The position numbers and the translations under genes were made by a program. Positions 1 through 10,014 of a stretch of DNA of 44,646 nucleotides are shown here, piece by piece. The stretch is from Daejeonella rubra (GTDB lineage: Bacteria; Bacteroidota; Bacteroidia; Sphingobacteriales; Sphingobacteriaceae), in assembly GCF_900103545.1 (NCBI RefSeq), contig NZ_FNHH01000033.1:1-44646 (forward strand), written 5' to 3'. Position 1 is the stretch's first letter; the number at the start of each line of letters is the position of its first letter. The notes under the pieces are model-generated. The model did no database searches and had not been told where the DNA came from. It saw only the letters and a list, made by a program, of their open reading frames with translations.

Positions 1-90
1 TTAATTCCCGGAGAACACCTTAATTTGCCTTTGCCCTTGTAACTATTGTAAAACACAAGTTCTATACTCTGTTTTACTTTTACAAGTCTA

Positions 91-302
91 AAGGAAAACA
101 CCGACCAGAGGAAAAAATCTCGCAGAGACGCAATTGCAGGATATAAAACGAATGATCATAAATAATTTGTAAAACTTTGCGTCTTAGCGTCTTGGCGAGC
201 CAACCTGTCGGTAGATTTCCTATGGTTCGTGTCTCCGTACCATGCACTGCTATGGAGACTGATCGGTGAAAACACCGACCAGAGGAAACACCGACCAGAG
301 CA
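91..302. repeat. AACACCGACCAGAGG motif cluster, left end of window
   Basis: GGAAAACACCGACCAGAGG occurs near 93, and two more copies sit close together near 266-300. Degenerate relatives occur near 10496 and 10710. The reverse complement, centred on TATGGTCGGTGTTTTT, occurs near 44388-44402. The copies can pair with nearby inverted relatives such as CCTATGGTTCGTGTCTCC near 219 to form imperfect hairpins. The function is unknown. Confidence 0.5.
119..199. repeat. Palindromic interspersed element, copy A
   Basis: The ends are inverted copies of each other: CTCGCAGAGACGCAA on the left and TTGCGTCTTAGCGTCTTGGCGAG on the right, around an A+T-rich middle. The same design recurs at 10115-10196 and 10288-10369, with a truncated copy at 9956-10014. 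It codes for nothing visible and resembles a REP/MITE-like non-autonomous element. Confidence 0.6.
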
Positions 303-303
303 T

Positions 304-2394
304 CTACTTATCGCAAGTCAGCTGAGTGAGATTAACACCATTCAATATAACTTCAAACTCTGTTCTTCTATTTCTCTGCTGTTCAAATTCAGGACAATCT
401 GCACCTTCTATACAGGTATTTATAAGCCTGCTTTTACCATAATACCGCACTTCAATTCTTCTGCCATCAATTCCTTTTGAAATCAAATAAGAACGGGCAG
501 CTTCACCCCTCCTCAGAGAAAGTTCTTTGTTATAATTATCAGTTGCTCTGCTATCTGTATGACTTGCTGAAATAATAGTGATCTCAGGATTTTTATTCAT
601 TACTTCAGCAATTTTATCTAAAGTCAGCATTGCATCCGGGCGAATTTCTGATTGATCAAGGTCATAATAAATATTTTCCAGACTAAATGTCTTCTTTAAT
701 GCTGCACAATTATCAATTACCCATTGCTGCATATTTTCTGCCCTGTTCAATTTCAAGGTCACTTTCATTGTAGAGTCAACAGTGATACCAGAAGTACTCA
801 GATAATTTTGTTTACTTACGTAAGATATGCGGTTCCCGCTAATTTCATAATCAGTTTCTTTAGAAAGCACCTTAGTAAACTCAGCATTAGCATTGGTTTG
901 AATACTATCGACTATGCCATTATGACGTAAGATAACCCTGCTACCAGGCAATGGTTTATTATTCTCTGCATCAACCACCTGGCCTCGTAATACCACAGTA
1001 TAGGTCATATGATTAAACTGGTAAATATCATCATTACCTCTCCGATTGGAGCTAAAGAATCCTGTTTTAGCGTCTTCATCCTGAATAAAACCAAAATCAT
1101 CAGCGGCAGAATTAATATCAGAACCCAGATTATGAATATTACCGATGGCTTTAAGATCTCTCAACACTACCTCGAAAATATCTAGTCCTCCTAATCCCGG
1201 ATGGCCTGTGGATGAGAAGTACAATTTACCGTTCTTATGAAGATATGGAAATTGCTCATTACCTTCTGTATTGATCTTTGAACCCAGGTTGGTTGGCCTT
1301 CCCCATTTTTTACCCTCACCCGTTCGAACGCAGTAATAAAGATCAGTACCGCCAAACCCTCTTGGCATATCAGAAGCAAAGATTAAAATATTGCCATCTG
1401 CTGAAACAGTTGGGTGCCCTGTTGAATATTCGTTATTGTTATACGGGAAAGGGGTGATTTTATCCCATGAAGCGCCGCTGGCGGTATAAAGTTTTAACTT
1501 ATTAACTCCAGAACGGCTTAGAGAAACTTTACCTCCTACAAAGTTATTTCTGGTAAACAAGAGGGTGCCTTCAGGTAATAGAACAGCTGGGCCTTCATGA
1601 TAACTGCTTCTTACCTTACCACGAAGCAATGCAGGTTGATCAGCAGTCCCTTCATCTTGTTTTGGAGTAGAGAACAGGCTCAATAATGAACGCTCAGCGG
1701 GATAATCTGAGGCGATATATTTAGCTGCCTTTTTTTTCTCCCCAGGCATGGTACTATCCGGTTCAGCTTCTGCTATGTCATTAAGATCATCTATTACATA
1801 CATATCAGAATAGGAAGTTCTATCCCATTGAAATACATATCTGTTCTTTTGCTGACGGTTACTAATGAAAAGTAAACCATTTTTATAATACATCGGTGAG
1901 TACTCAGAATCATCTGTATTAATGCTGGAATAAGCAACCTTATATTCTCCGGCATTACTTGAAAATGAGCTTAGATTTGCCTTACTAAATGCGTCTGCAC
2001 GCCTATCAGCAGGCCTTAGGCTTAGAAATTTACGATACCATTGTTCAGATTGCTCGTACTTCTCTTTATTGGCTAAGGCTTCGGCATAATAAAGTGCCCA
2101 TTCAGGTTTTATTTTTTTAAGCTTACAAAGCTCTCCATACCAATGCATAGCTTCAACATAATTTTTAATGTTCCTGTTACTACCCGCCATCATTTCCTGA
2201 GCACTTACATTATCAGGTTCTTTTTCCAATACTTTATCCAGCTCCCTTATGGCTGTGGCAAAACGCAGATTCTGATATTCAACTAAGGCCTTTCTTAACA
2301 GTGGGCTGTTATCCATCTGCTGAGCCCAAAGGGGCTGAACGATCATGAATATTAGGATGGTTAAAAGCGTTATTGTTAATTTCCTGAATTGCAT
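304..2394 (-). CDS. PorE-like OmpA-family outer membrane protein with TPR and beta-propeller
   Basis: This 696-residue protein begins with a signal peptide (about 1-24, ending LWAQ). TPR-like helices cover about 30-130 and a PD40/WD40-like propeller about 150-470. A carboxypeptidase-regulatory-like beta domain (GQVVDAENNKPLPGSRV) follows at about 480-560. An OmpA C-terminal peptidoglycan-binding domain ends the protein (about 580-690, with the SHTDSRATDNYN helix motif and ELSLRRGEAARSYL). This order matches the PorE/OmpA components of the Bacteroidota type IX secretion system, which link the outer-membrane machinery to peptidoglycan. It is the last gene of a minus-strand operon, 20 nt after the PorP/SprF gene. 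Genomes usually carry several paralogues, so this one probably serves the adjacent adhesin. The family call is firm; identity with the core T9SS PorE is not. Confidence 0.85.
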   Translation of the reverse strand: MQFRKLTITLLTILIFMIVQPLWAQQMDNSPLLRKALVEYQNLRFATAIRELDKVLEKEPDNVSAQEMMAGSNRNIKNYVEAMHWYGELCKLKKIKPEWALYYAEALANKEKYEQSEQWYRKFLSLRPADRRADAFSKANLSSFSSNAGEYKVAYSSINTDDSEYSPMYYKNGLLFISNRQQKNRYVFQWDRTSYSDMYVIDDLNDIAEAEPDSTMPGEKKKAAKYIASDYPAERSLLSLFSTPKQDEGTADQPALLRGKVRSSYHEGPAVLLPEGTLLFTRNNFVGGKVSLSRSGVNKLKLYTASGASWDKITPFPYNNNEYSTGHPTVSADGNILIFASDMPRGFGGTDLYYCVRTGEGKKWGRPTNLGSKINTEGNEQFPYLHKNGKLYFSSTGHPGLGGLDIFEVVLRDLKAIGNIHNLGSDINSAADDFGFIQDEDAKTGFFSSNRRGNDDIYQFNHMTYTVVLRGQVVDAENNKPLPGSRVILRHNGIVDSIQTNANAEFTKVLSKETDYEISGNRISYVSKQNYLSTSGITVDSTMKVTLKLNRAENMQQWVIDNCAALKKTFSLENIYYDLDQSEIRPDAMLTLDKIAEVMNKNPEITIISASHTDSRATDNYNKELSLRRGEAARSYLISKGIDGRRIEVRYYGKSRLINTCIEGADCPEFEQQRNRRTEFEVILNGVNLTQLTCDK

Positions 2395-2414
2395 ATAACT
2401 AAAAGAAAATAAAA

Positions 2415-3377
2415 TTAAAAATATCTTGGAGAAAGTGTCCTATCACGGTCAAAGGAGAACTCATATCTCAACATAAACTCATGACTTCCGGAATTAAACT
2501 TTCTTAAGGCTGTAATACTTTTGTCATATGCATAACCTATTCTAACCTGCGGACTTACCTTTAATTCCATCAATGCTGAAACATCCGCACTTGTTCGGTA
2601 TTCAGCACCGATAGCAAACACATTCTTAATCCAAATAGTGGCATTAAAGTCGCCTTGAACAGGGGCACCCTTTACACCCTTAACAAGTACAGATGTCTTT
2701 AAATTAAGATCCATCCCAATTGGAAATACATAACCTGTTGTCAGGTAGCCATGGGCCGACTGTCTGGCGGTAATATCACCATCAGAAATTGTATCAATAT
2801 TCAATCTGTTTCTAACAAAATCCTGAACAGAAAAACCAGCGTAAAAGCGACTTGTATTGTAATAAACTCCTGAACCAAAATTATATAAGGTCTTGTTTAC
2901 ATCCCCTTGAAATGCCTGATCTGGAATAGGGCCGGAAGGATCCAGGTTTACCGTTGAGAATCCTGCATGGTAATTATTCATACTACCCTGCAAGCCAAAA
3001 GAAAGACTTCCATCGTTCATTGGAATACGGTATGCGCTACTCAGCACAAGACCGGTTGTTGTTGTAATACCGATCTTATCAGAAATTACCTGTAAACCCA
3101 TACCTATACGCTCGTCTGAAAAAGGAGCATCTATTGTGAACGTACCGGTCTTTGGAGCACCTTCAATACCTACCCACTGATTTCTGTATAAAGCTGTTGC
3201 AGCTACCACATTCCTGCTCCCTGCATAAGCAGGATTTATAGCAAGTGCATTGAACATATATTGTGAAAACAGTGCATTTTGCTGAGCGAATAAGGGATCA
3301 GCAAGCACTATTAATCCTATAACAAAGAGTATTCTATTTAAAATTCCGTTTTTCATTACTGTTACTATTCTTCTCAT
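2415..3377 (-). CDS. PorP/SprF family type IX secretion outer membrane protein
   Basis: This 320-residue protein has an N-terminal signal peptide ending near LFAQQ. The mature part opens with the family hallmark ALFSQYMFNALAINPAYAGS and continues as alternating beta strands to an aromatic end (SFDRDRTLSPRYF), as expected of an outer-membrane barrel. PorP/SprF proteins help particular T9SS clients with type B C-terminal domains reach and stay on the surface, and they are usually encoded next to their client. Here the adhesin stop and this start are only 3 nt apart, so client and partner are translationally linked. Two starts are possible: ATG at 3377, or ATG at 3356 (MKNGILNR), which gives a more typical signal peptide. 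Confidence 0.88.
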   Translation of the reverse strand: MRRIVTVMKNGILNRILFVIGLIVLADPLFAQQNALFSQYMFNALAINPAYAGSRNVVAATALYRNQWVGIEGAPKTGTFTIDAPFSDERIGMGLQVISDKIGITTTTGLVLSSAYRIPMNDGSLSFGLQGSMNNYHAGFSTVNLDPSGPIPDQAFQGDVNKTLYNFGSGVYYNTSRFYAGFSVQDFVRNRLNIDTISDGDITARQSAHGYLTTGYVFPIGMDLNLKTSVLVKGVKGAPVQGDFNATIWIKNVFAIGAEYRTSADVSALMELKVSPQVRIGYAYDKSITALRKFNSGSHEFMLRYEFSFDRDRTLSPRYF

Positions 3378-3380
3378 AAA

Positions 3381-6300
3381 TTACCTGTTCACAGTAATAA
3401 AGCCCGCATATCTGTCCTTGTTATCAATGACAATTATGTAATAATAGGTACCATCAGGAATATCCTTACCAAGGAAGAAACCCTCAGTAACTTCTCCACC
3501 CCAGTCATTTCTATAATCTTTCGATCTGTAAACCCGGTTTCCCCAACGGTTATACATTTCGAGTGATACAAGCTTGCCATCAGCATTCTGAACAACAAAC
3601 TTATCATTTATACCATCCCCATTAGGTGAGAATCCAGGAGGAACGTAGGTAGGCAATAAGTCTAGTTTAATGGTTGTTACTTCAGATGGACTAACATCAG
3701 CAGCCAGATTAGGATCAGGTTTCAAACCATTTGTCGATACATCACTCACCTTATACCCGGTAATATGAGATATTGCCTCAGCTGTTGCTGTATTCTGGAA
3801 TATACCTCCTGTAAGTAATAATCGAACATTAACCAGTAATTCAATTTTTGCTTCCTCTCCACCAACAAGTTTACTTGAATTTAGTACGAGTTCTGTATCA
3901 CTGAAACCGTTATAAGATGTATTTGCTTTAAGATTACCAAATGCACTGATCAGTTTTACTGATACTTCAGCACCACCAAAAGCAAGTGCCAGATTATCTC
4001 TTACACTAATTCTATCCAGATCGAATGTGCCATAATTCACTACGGTGAAGATAAATTTCAGATCATAAGACCCGTTTAAATTGGGAGTAATGGATGCCAA
4101 TTGCTTCGCCAGTCCAATTTTTGCATTCGGATCGCTTGGCTGAGTAACCTGAATAGTTACTGTCGCATTACTTGTTGCATATTTTGTTCCATCAGAGGCA
4201 TTCCACAAGAAAGAAGTAGTTCCGTTCCATTGCAATGGCGGCTCGAATGTTAGTCCTTTAATGTCTGCCTCGCCAATCTCCTGATTAACTACTATGGGAG
4301 TACCGTATAATTTAAGTATTCCTGTTCCGGGCAAGGTTACAATTTTGATTTTTACCAGGGAATCTGTATCAGTAAACTTCTCTACAAAGTTTGCCAGTGT
4401 AAATGGTATTGGTAAAGCACTATTTCCTGATTTTGAAATATTGGAAAGTACTGGAGGCAGGTTAACTAATGGAATTGATAAGTTGACTGTTACTGTATTA
4501 CCGTCAAGAAATCCATCATTAACTTTGTAGGTAAAGCTATCTGAAATTGCCGCGCTACCATTATGTACATAGGTGAATGATCCGTTTGAATTCAATACCA
4601 GTGATCCATTAGCCGGGTCAGTAACCTTGATGGCGGTTAATGGATGTCCGTCAGGATCAGTATCATTTGCAAGCAGCCCCGGAGAAACGATAGTCAATGA
4701 AACCCCTCTGGTCACCGTATAAGAATCAGCTACTGCTACCGGGGGAACACCAGGTTCAATAATGGTAATATTGATATTCTTGCTGGTTGAAGTAAGTCCG
4801 CCGGTACAAGTTACACTGTATTGGAAGCTTAAATTTCCAGCAAAATTATTTTGTGGTGTAAAAGTGATCTTTTCCAGATCTGCTGCAACTATCTCTTGTC
4901 CCGCAGTGATAGTAACACCATTTAATTTTAATATCCCTGATGGTGGCAAAGAAACTATTTTTACTTTCTGAATAGTATGAAGGATGTCCACAAATTTCTC
5001 TGTAAAATTTAACAGAGTAAACAAAATATCCTGATTTTTAAAACCCGATCTATTAATATCGGCAATAACTGGTGCAACACCAGGAGTTACTATGTTGATC
5101 GTTACGGTAACTGTATTTCCATCAATGGTACCATCGTTCACTTTATAAGCAAAACTATCGGAAGTTGAGCTTCCGTCATCGTGTACATAGGTAAATGATC
5201 CGTTACTGTTTAATGTCAGGATACCGTGAGTTGGATTACTTACTTTGATTGCAGTAAGTGAGTTATTTTCTGTATCGGTATCATTAAAAAGAATACCAGG
5301 AGTTGAAACATTCAATGTCGAGCCCTTGGTTGTTGAATAACTATCCGCGACTGCAACCGGAGGGGTATTGGATACAATGACTGCTATACTGGCAGTAACG
5401 ACATTCCCATCAGCTGTTCCATCATTCGCTCTATAGGTAAAGCTATCTGATGTAGATGTACCATTATTATGTACATAGGTAAATGAGCCATTACTATTGA
5501 AAGTCAATGTACCGTTAGCAGGACTTGTCACTATTATAGCGGTAAGCGAATTGCTGTTGGCATCGGTATCATTTGTAAGAACCCCCGGACTTGCCACATT
5601 AAGCGTTCCACCTTTTATTACAGTGTAATTATCTGCCACGCTAATAGGGGGAGTATTAGTTGGACCTGAACTTACTGTAATTGTTTTTACAACTGCTGTG
5701 GAACAACCTACGGTGGTAACTGTATAGGTAATTGTAGATGTACCCGCAGAAACACCTGTAACCAAACCTGCAGAGCTCACTGTTGCAACAGCTGTATTAC
5801 TACTGCTCCATGTACCGCCTGCTGTGGCATTCGCTAATTGGGTAGTTGACCCGATTAATGTGCCAGTGGCACCGGTAATTGCCGCTACTGTTGGCAAGGC
5901 ATTCACTGTAACTGTCGCAGTCGATGTGTTTATACATCCGCTGCCATTTGCTGCTGTGGTATAAGTGATGGTTACTGTTCCTGCTGCTACGCCTGTTACG
6001 AGTCCGGTGGATGCGTTAACAGTTGCTACTGCTGTATTACTGCTGCTCCAGGAACCGCCTGATGTGGCATTCGCTAATTGGGTAGTTAATCCCGAACAAA
6101 CACTTAATGTGCCGGTAATTGCCGCTACTGTTGGCAAGGCATTCACTGTAACTGTCGCAGTCGACGTGTTTATACATCCGCTGCCATTTGCTGCTGTGGT
6201 ATAAGTGATGGTTACTGTTCCTGCTGCTACGCCTGTTACGAGTCCGGTGGATGCGTTAACAGTTGCTACTGCTGTATTACTGCTGCTCCAGGAACCGCCT

Positions 6301-8909
6301 GATGTGGCATTCGCTAATTGGGTAGTTAATCCCGAACAAACACTTAATGTGCCGGTAATTGCCGCTACTGTTGGCAAGGCATTCACTGTAACTGTAGACT
6401 TATCGGTTACCATCGCTGAACAAGAGCTTGCGTTGGTAGCTAAAATATTATAGATCGTGGTAGCACCCGGAGTTACATTGAATGTAATACTACCGCCTGT
6501 ACCAACAACTGCTGTACCAACTGATGAATTATCTGAATCCAATCGTAACTGGTAACTTACTCCTAACACTGAATTGCTCAGAGTAATGGTCGCTGTTTCT
6601 CCTGAACAAATCACCGGATCACTCACTGCCATGTTGATCGCTGGTAAGGCATTCACTGTAACGGTCTCAATTGACGTGTTTATACATCCGTTGCCATCTG
6701 CTGCTGTGGTATAGGTAATGGTTACTGTTCCCGATGCTACCCCTGTTACGAGTCCGTTAGATGCGTTAACAGTTGCTATAGCTCCATTGCTGCTGCTCCA
6801 GGAACCGCCTGCTGTAACATTCCCTAATTGTGTAGTTAATCCCGTACAAACACTTAATGTGCCAGTAATAGCCGCTACTGTTGGCAAGGAATTCACTTTA
6901 ACGCTAACAGCTGTTCCAGCACTAATAATTGTGTTTAAATTATTTCGAACAGTTAAAGTGCCATTATAAGTACCTGCAGCGACTGCGCCTAAAGCTGGTA
7001 TTGTAATTGTGCCACCTGCTGTACCGTCAAAAATTATATCAACCACATCTGGAATACCAGCAAAATTTGCTGCTGCATCCCAATTTATACTATAACGATC
7101 AGGCTTGGGTGTTCCTGTTGTACCACTATAAACAATTCCAGCACTGGTAGTTCCAAAACAGATCTGAGGATTTGCGGTCGTAAGGGTAATAGATGGTGTG
7201 GGTGCAACGTTGATAGTAAAGGTATTTGCTGTTGCATCAAGTTGAACACCAGCGTTTGTTATACCTCCATTGTCCTGAACCTGAAAAGTCATAGTTGCAT
7301 ATGGAGATCCATTAGCAGCAGCTACCGGAGTATAAGTTAACAAATTACTATTAATATTTGCAAAGCTGATGTCCTGACCGGCAGTCACAGGAACATTGTT
7401 CAACTCCAATAAGCCAAAAGTTGGCAATGTGGTAATTTTTACCACAGACAGCGTATTAACTGGACCAGGAGTTATATCATTAACATCTAAGAATCCAAAA
7501 TTTACAGCTGTAAGTATATGATCAGAGGTATTGGTAAGCATTGAAATAGCATTATCAGTACCTGATGGTTCATCGTTAACAGAGGTCACTGTAATATTTA
7601 CCTGCTCGGCTGTAGCTGCGTATTGTGAATCATCAAAACCATTCCAATCAAAACTGGTTACTCCATGCCAGTTAGCATTAGGGACAAAAGTTATGGTAGG
7701 TATATTGGCAATTGGGATCTCCTGATTTAAAGTAACATTGACACCACCAACTTTCAGAATGCCATTAGCAGGGAGACTCTGTACACGAATTTTAGTCAAA
7801 GTGGTAAACCCATTTTGATCGATAAAACTATTTGTAAAATTAGCAGTGGAAAATGAAATAGTTGCGTCTTCAAGTCCGCTTTTAGCAATATCTGCCAAAA
7901 CTGGAATCTTTGAAACACTTGAAGGAACAGAAATATCAATGTTTCTGATCTCGTGAAAGTTATTTGAGCCTCCCGTTGACGAGGCAAATCCATAACTAAA
8001 GTTATCAGGAATAGCAGAAACTGGGGTATATATGAGATCATTTACAACTCTATGAGTTGCTAAGACCCCTAATGTCCTTTCAGTAATATATACATTTATT
8101 TTATACGTTGTAGCTGAAGTTCGCTCAAGGATAATTCTAGCTCTTCGAAAACCATTATCTGTACTGCTATAACCTGCCGCCCTAGTAGGAGTAGTTAAAG
8201 CTGTTAATGTACTGGTTGGACCGGAAAGCCCTATCGTAAAAGGATTACCAGCACCATATGCTAACATCGCTCCGGGATTCGAGGTTTGAATACTATATAA
8301 ATATTTGTAATTAGTTCCAGATGGGGTTCCAGCACCGATTCCATTACCATCACCACGTAGGGTTACGGAATTTACAATCTGCGCTATTCCCGTTCCTCCT
8401 TGTCGGCCTTGATTTGTTGTACTAAAATTCCCCCATTCATCAAGTCCAATACCGATGAATGCCTTACTTAAGCCTGGCTGATCTGGAGCAGGAAAAACAC
8501 CAGCGCGTTGGGCATATCCAAGCGAACCACCAAATCCACCAATCTGAAAAGAACCTATAGCAGTAGCATCAAATAGGAAGAAAGATATACCATCTGCACC
8601 AGTCCCTCCGTAAGTATAATAATCAAATGTTATATCGAGACCATCAGTCGAGGAGAATGTTCGGGTATTGTATGCATAACCAGTTAGGTTTGATCCATTT
8701 GTTGTTAACCGCAAATAACCGGTTCCTTCTGTTGCATCAATTGTTGGAACTGTTAGAGTAGCTACCCCCCCAAGCACCATTCCTGGTGAAGTAGAATTAG
8801 TAAAACCATCAGTATACGGAAACTGTGCCTTTACACCATCAGTAAAAAAAACCGATAAAACAATAAGTATCGCAAGAATCCGCAGAACGGAGGTGAATTT
8901 TTTGAACAT
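3381..8909 (-). CDS. Giant T9SS-secreted surface adhesin with lectin and Ig-like repeats
   Basis: This 1842-residue secreted protein starts with a signal peptide (1-28, ending VKAQ). An L-type-lectin/concanavalin-like domain covers about 30-330 (DGISFFLFDA, FIGIGLDEWGNFS). Cadherin-like modules follow, then Big_2 Ig-like repeats at about 670-1075 (repeat core GGSWSSSN..VATVN..GLVTGVAAGT). VCBS/Big_9-like modules occupy about 1090-1590 (NSNGSFTYVHN, DSFTYKVNDG). A DUF11-like domain precedes the CHU_C/gliding-motility C-terminal domain at about 1750-1842 (PPGFSPNGDGINDKF, MYNRWGNRVYRSKDY, DGTYYYIIVI), which is the type B sorting signal for T9SS. It probably acts in adhesion or carbohydrate binding outside the cell. 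It leads an operon with the PorP/SprF and OmpA genes. Two Big_2 repeats are almost identical at DNA level (5881-6360). Confidence 0.88.
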   Translation of the reverse strand: MFKKFTSVLRILAILIVLSVFFTDGVKAQFPYTDGFTNSTSPGMVLGGVATLTVPTIDATEGTGYLRLTTNGSNLTGYAYNTRTFSSTDGLDITFDYYTYGGTGADGISFFLFDATAIGSFQIGGFGGSLGYAQRAGVFPAPDQPGLSKAFIGIGLDEWGNFSTTNQGRQGGTGIAQIVNSVTLRGDGNGIGAGTPSGTNYKYLYSIQTSNPGAMLAYGAGNPFTIGLSGPTSTLTALTTPTRAAGYSSTDNGFRRARIILERTSATTYKINVYITERTLGVLATHRVVNDLIYTPVSAIPDNFSYGFASSTGGSNNFHEIRNIDISVPSSVSKIPVLADIAKSGLEDATISFSTANFTNSFIDQNGFTTLTKIRVQSLPANGILKVGGVNVTLNQEIPIANIPTITFVPNANWHGVTSFDWNGFDDSQYAATAEQVNITVTSVNDEPSGTDNAISMLTNTSDHILTAVNFGFLDVNDITPGPVNTLSVVKITTLPTFGLLELNNVPVTAGQDISFANINSNLLTYTPVAAANGSPYATMTFQVQDNGGITNAGVQLDATANTFTINVAPTPSITLTTANPQICFGTTSAGIVYSGTTGTPKPDRYSINWDAAANFAGIPDVVDIIFDGTAGGTITIPALGAVAAGTYNGTLTVRNNLNTIISAGTAVSVKVNSLPTVAAITGTLSVCTGLTTQLGNVTAGGSWSSSNGAIATVNASNGLVTGVASGTVTITYTTAADGNGCINTSIETVTVNALPAINMAVSDPVICSGETATITLSNSVLGVSYQLRLDSDNSSVGTAVVGTGGSITFNVTPGATTIYNILATNASSCSAMVTDKSTVTVNALPTVAAITGTLSVCSGLTTQLANATSGGSWSSSNTAVATVNASTGLVTGVAAGTVTITYTTAANGSGCINTSTATVTVNALPTVAAITGTLSVCSGLTTQLANATSGGSWSSSNTAVATVNASTGLVTGVAAGTVTITYTTAANGSGCINTSTATVTVNALPTVAAITGATGTLIGSTTQLANATAGGTWSSSNTAVATVSSAGLVTGVSAGTSTITYTVTTVGCSTAVVKTITVSSGPTNTPPISVADNYTVIKGGTLNVASPGVLTNDTDANSNSLTAIIVTSPANGTLTFNSNGSFTYVHNNGTSTSDSFTYRANDGTADGNVVTASIAVIVSNTPPVAVADSYSTTKGSTLNVSTPGILFNDTDTENNSLTAIKVSNPTHGILTLNSNGSFTYVHDDGSSTSDSFAYKVNDGTIDGNTVTVTINIVTPGVAPVIADINRSGFKNQDILFTLLNFTEKFVDILHTIQKVKIVSLPPSGILKLNGVTITAGQEIVAADLEKITFTPQNNFAGNLSFQYSVTCTGGLTSTSKNINITIIEPGVPPVAVADSYTVTRGVSLTIVSPGLLANDTDPDGHPLTAIKVTDPANGSLVLNSNGSFTYVHNGSAAISDSFTYKVNDGFLDGNTVTVNLSIPLVNLPPVLSNISKSGNSALPIPFTLANFVEKFTDTDSLVKIKIVTLPGTGILKLYGTPIVVNQEIGEADIKGLTFEPPLQWNGTTSFLWNASDGTKYATSNATVTIQVTQPSDPNAKIGLAKQLASITPNLNGSYDLKFIFTVVNYGTFDLDRISVRDNLALAFGGAEVSVKLISAFGNLKANTSYNGFSDTELVLNSSKLVGGEEAKIELLVNVRLLLTGGIFQNTATAEAISHITGYKVSDVSTNGLKPDPNLAADVSPSEVTTIKLDLLPTYVPPGFSPNGDGINDKFVVQNADGKLVSLEMYNRWGNRVYRSKDYRNDWGGEVTEGFFLGKDIPDGTYYYIIVIDNKDRYAGFITVNR
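5881..6360. repeat. Near-perfect 240-bp tandem duplication inside adhesin gene
   Basis: Positions 5881-6120 and 6121-6360 match base for base except for one T/C difference (5925 versus 6165). The identity runs on for about 35 nt into 6361-6395. The period of 240 bp is exactly 80 codons, so each copy adds one Big_2-type module without changing frame. A diverged third copy lies at about 6640-6900. Near identity, including third codon positions, points to recent duplication or gene conversion. The assembly should be checked here for collapsed copies. Confidence 0.9.
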
Positions 8910-8956
8910 TTATATTTTATTATAAGGACTACTTTATTTAGTCCCGAGACAAAAAA

Positions 8957-8984
8957 CAAAGCTATCAAGCCCCTAAAAGTCAAA
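8957..8984 (-). promoter_or_regulatory. Candidate promoter of adhesin operon
   Basis: Read on the minus strand, 8964-8957 is TAGCTTTG, a full match to the Bacteroidota -7 element TAnnTTTG. A TTTG lies at 8984-8981 as a possible -33 element, but the 16-nt spacing is shorter than usual. The start codon is about 48 nt downstream. Confidence 0.35.
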
Positions 8985-9190
8985 TATTAAACCAATATAA
9001 TAAGAAATGTAACCTTCTGGTAATTATGTACGTATAAGGGCTGTCAATACTTGAATTAATTTCATTTTTTTTTAATTCAAATTCAAGGATTCCAGTAAAT
9101 TCAAGCCGGGATAAGAAAATATTCCACAAGTTGGGTAATTTTTTCTACATTTTGTGCAGATATACTTAATAAAATAAGTATACATTCCTA

Positions 9191-9715
9191 TCATTTTCCC
9201 TTCCTTTTAGAAAAAGTACTGATCAATATGTAGATACCGGTGAAGGCAACGATCAGCGAGATCACATCCATGATCGTAACCCCATCATTTGGGTTAATAT
9301 AAAAGAGAGTGAACATTTCAAAATAGGGTGGTGCAGGCATGATGATCATCCCAAACCCCAGGAGCACCAAAAGCAAAGAAATGACAACCCGTATCACTTT
9401 GTTCATCAATTGATTAACTGAAAATTTCTTTTGTGCATTCCTATCCAGTTGATTGATAAATAACAACTGATTAAAATCAGCGTCTGCATTTTCAGCAGCA
9501 ACATTTTTTTTGCCATCTTTAACATACGGACTTAAGGCAGTTGTGCTGGCTGCAGAACCTATAGCTGCATGAAATTTTCTTTGCAATTCTTGTAAGGATT
9601 CATTATCAAGCGAGGTGTCCGATAAGAGAAGAATAAGCTCATCCAGTTTTCTATGAATGGCGGCAGATGAATCGTTGAAGTTCCGTCGATCTTCGTTTAT
9701 ATTAAAATTTTCCAA
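9191..9715 (-). CDS. Hypothetical two-TM membrane protein
   Basis: The family is not recognised. The 174-residue protein has a charged, helix-prone N-terminal part (about 1-105, containing ELILLLSDTSLDNESLQELQRKF). A first membrane segment lies at about 112-130 (VIRVVISLLLVLLGFGMIIM). After a short aromatic loop comes a second segment at about 148-166 (IMDVISLIVAFTGIYILIST), and the tail is basic (FSKRKGK). There is no signal peptide. It is probably an inner-membrane protein with a cytoplasmic N-terminal domain. It lies 281 nt upstream of the adhesin on the same strand, with its own candidate promoter, so co-transcription is not obvious. Similar small proteins occur in Bacteroidota without an assigned function. 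Confidence 0.65.
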   Translation of the reverse strand: MENFNINEDRRNFNDSSAAIHRKLDELILLLSDTSLDNESLQELQRKFHAAIGSAASTTALSPYVKDGKKNVAAENADADFNQLLFINQLDRNAQKKFSVNQLMNKVIRVVISLLLVLLGFGMIIMPAPPYFEMFTLFYINPNDGVTIMDVISLIVAFTGIYILISTFSKRKGK

Positions 9716-9772
9716 AATATTAATTTAATACATGATTAATAATTAAATATTTTTTATCAGTTAAATAACTAT

Positions 9773-9807
9773 CAAAATTAGAAATACTATTCATGAAAAA
9801 TTATCAA
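9773..9807 (-). promoter_or_regulatory. Candidate promoter of two-TM protein gene
   Basis: On the minus strand, 9780-9773 reads TAATTTTG, a full TAnnTTTG match. A TTG lies at 9807-9805, 24 nt upstream. This would give a leader of about 50 nt before the ATG at 9715. The region is very A+T-rich, so a chance match is possible. Confidence 0.3.
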
Positions 9808-9955
9808 TAATTCAATTTTATGCCTTGACATTGAAAATATACTAAATCAGGTACTTATGCATCATTCGTACCAAAATAAATATAAGGTTTATGCTAATTT
9901 TCAATGCTGGAAAAAACAAATAGTATAATTCAATTCAATCAGGGAGAAACCATTT

Positions 9956-10014
9956 TATGAACAATAGTTTTTATGTCAACCAATCGTGTTTCTGCGTCTT
10001 TGCGTCTTCGCGAG
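9956..10014. repeat. Palindromic interspersed element, truncated copy B
   Basis: It keeps the inner part (TTATGAACA...TTTTTATG) and the right arm (GCGTCTTTGCGTCTTCGCGAG) of the 82-nt element at 10115 and 10288. It has lost the left arm, so it is probably a decayed copy. Confidence 0.5.

Larger units (their letters stand above)
1..303. other. Gene-free flank with short repeats
   Basis: No credible gene was found. The stretch holds one copy of the roughly 80-nt palindromic element (119-199) and several copies of a short motif built on AACACCGACCAGAGG (about 93, 269 and 285). An imperfect inverted copy of that motif lies near 218-236. The last copy ends right next to the stop codon of the OmpA-family gene at 304, so the repeats may also form its transcript end. 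Confidence 0.6.

Noticed and set aside
5965..6453. Two nearly identical plus-strand frames opposite the adhesin
   Set aside because: They are antisense shadows of the 240-bp Big_2 duplication; the minus-strand frame carries the domains.
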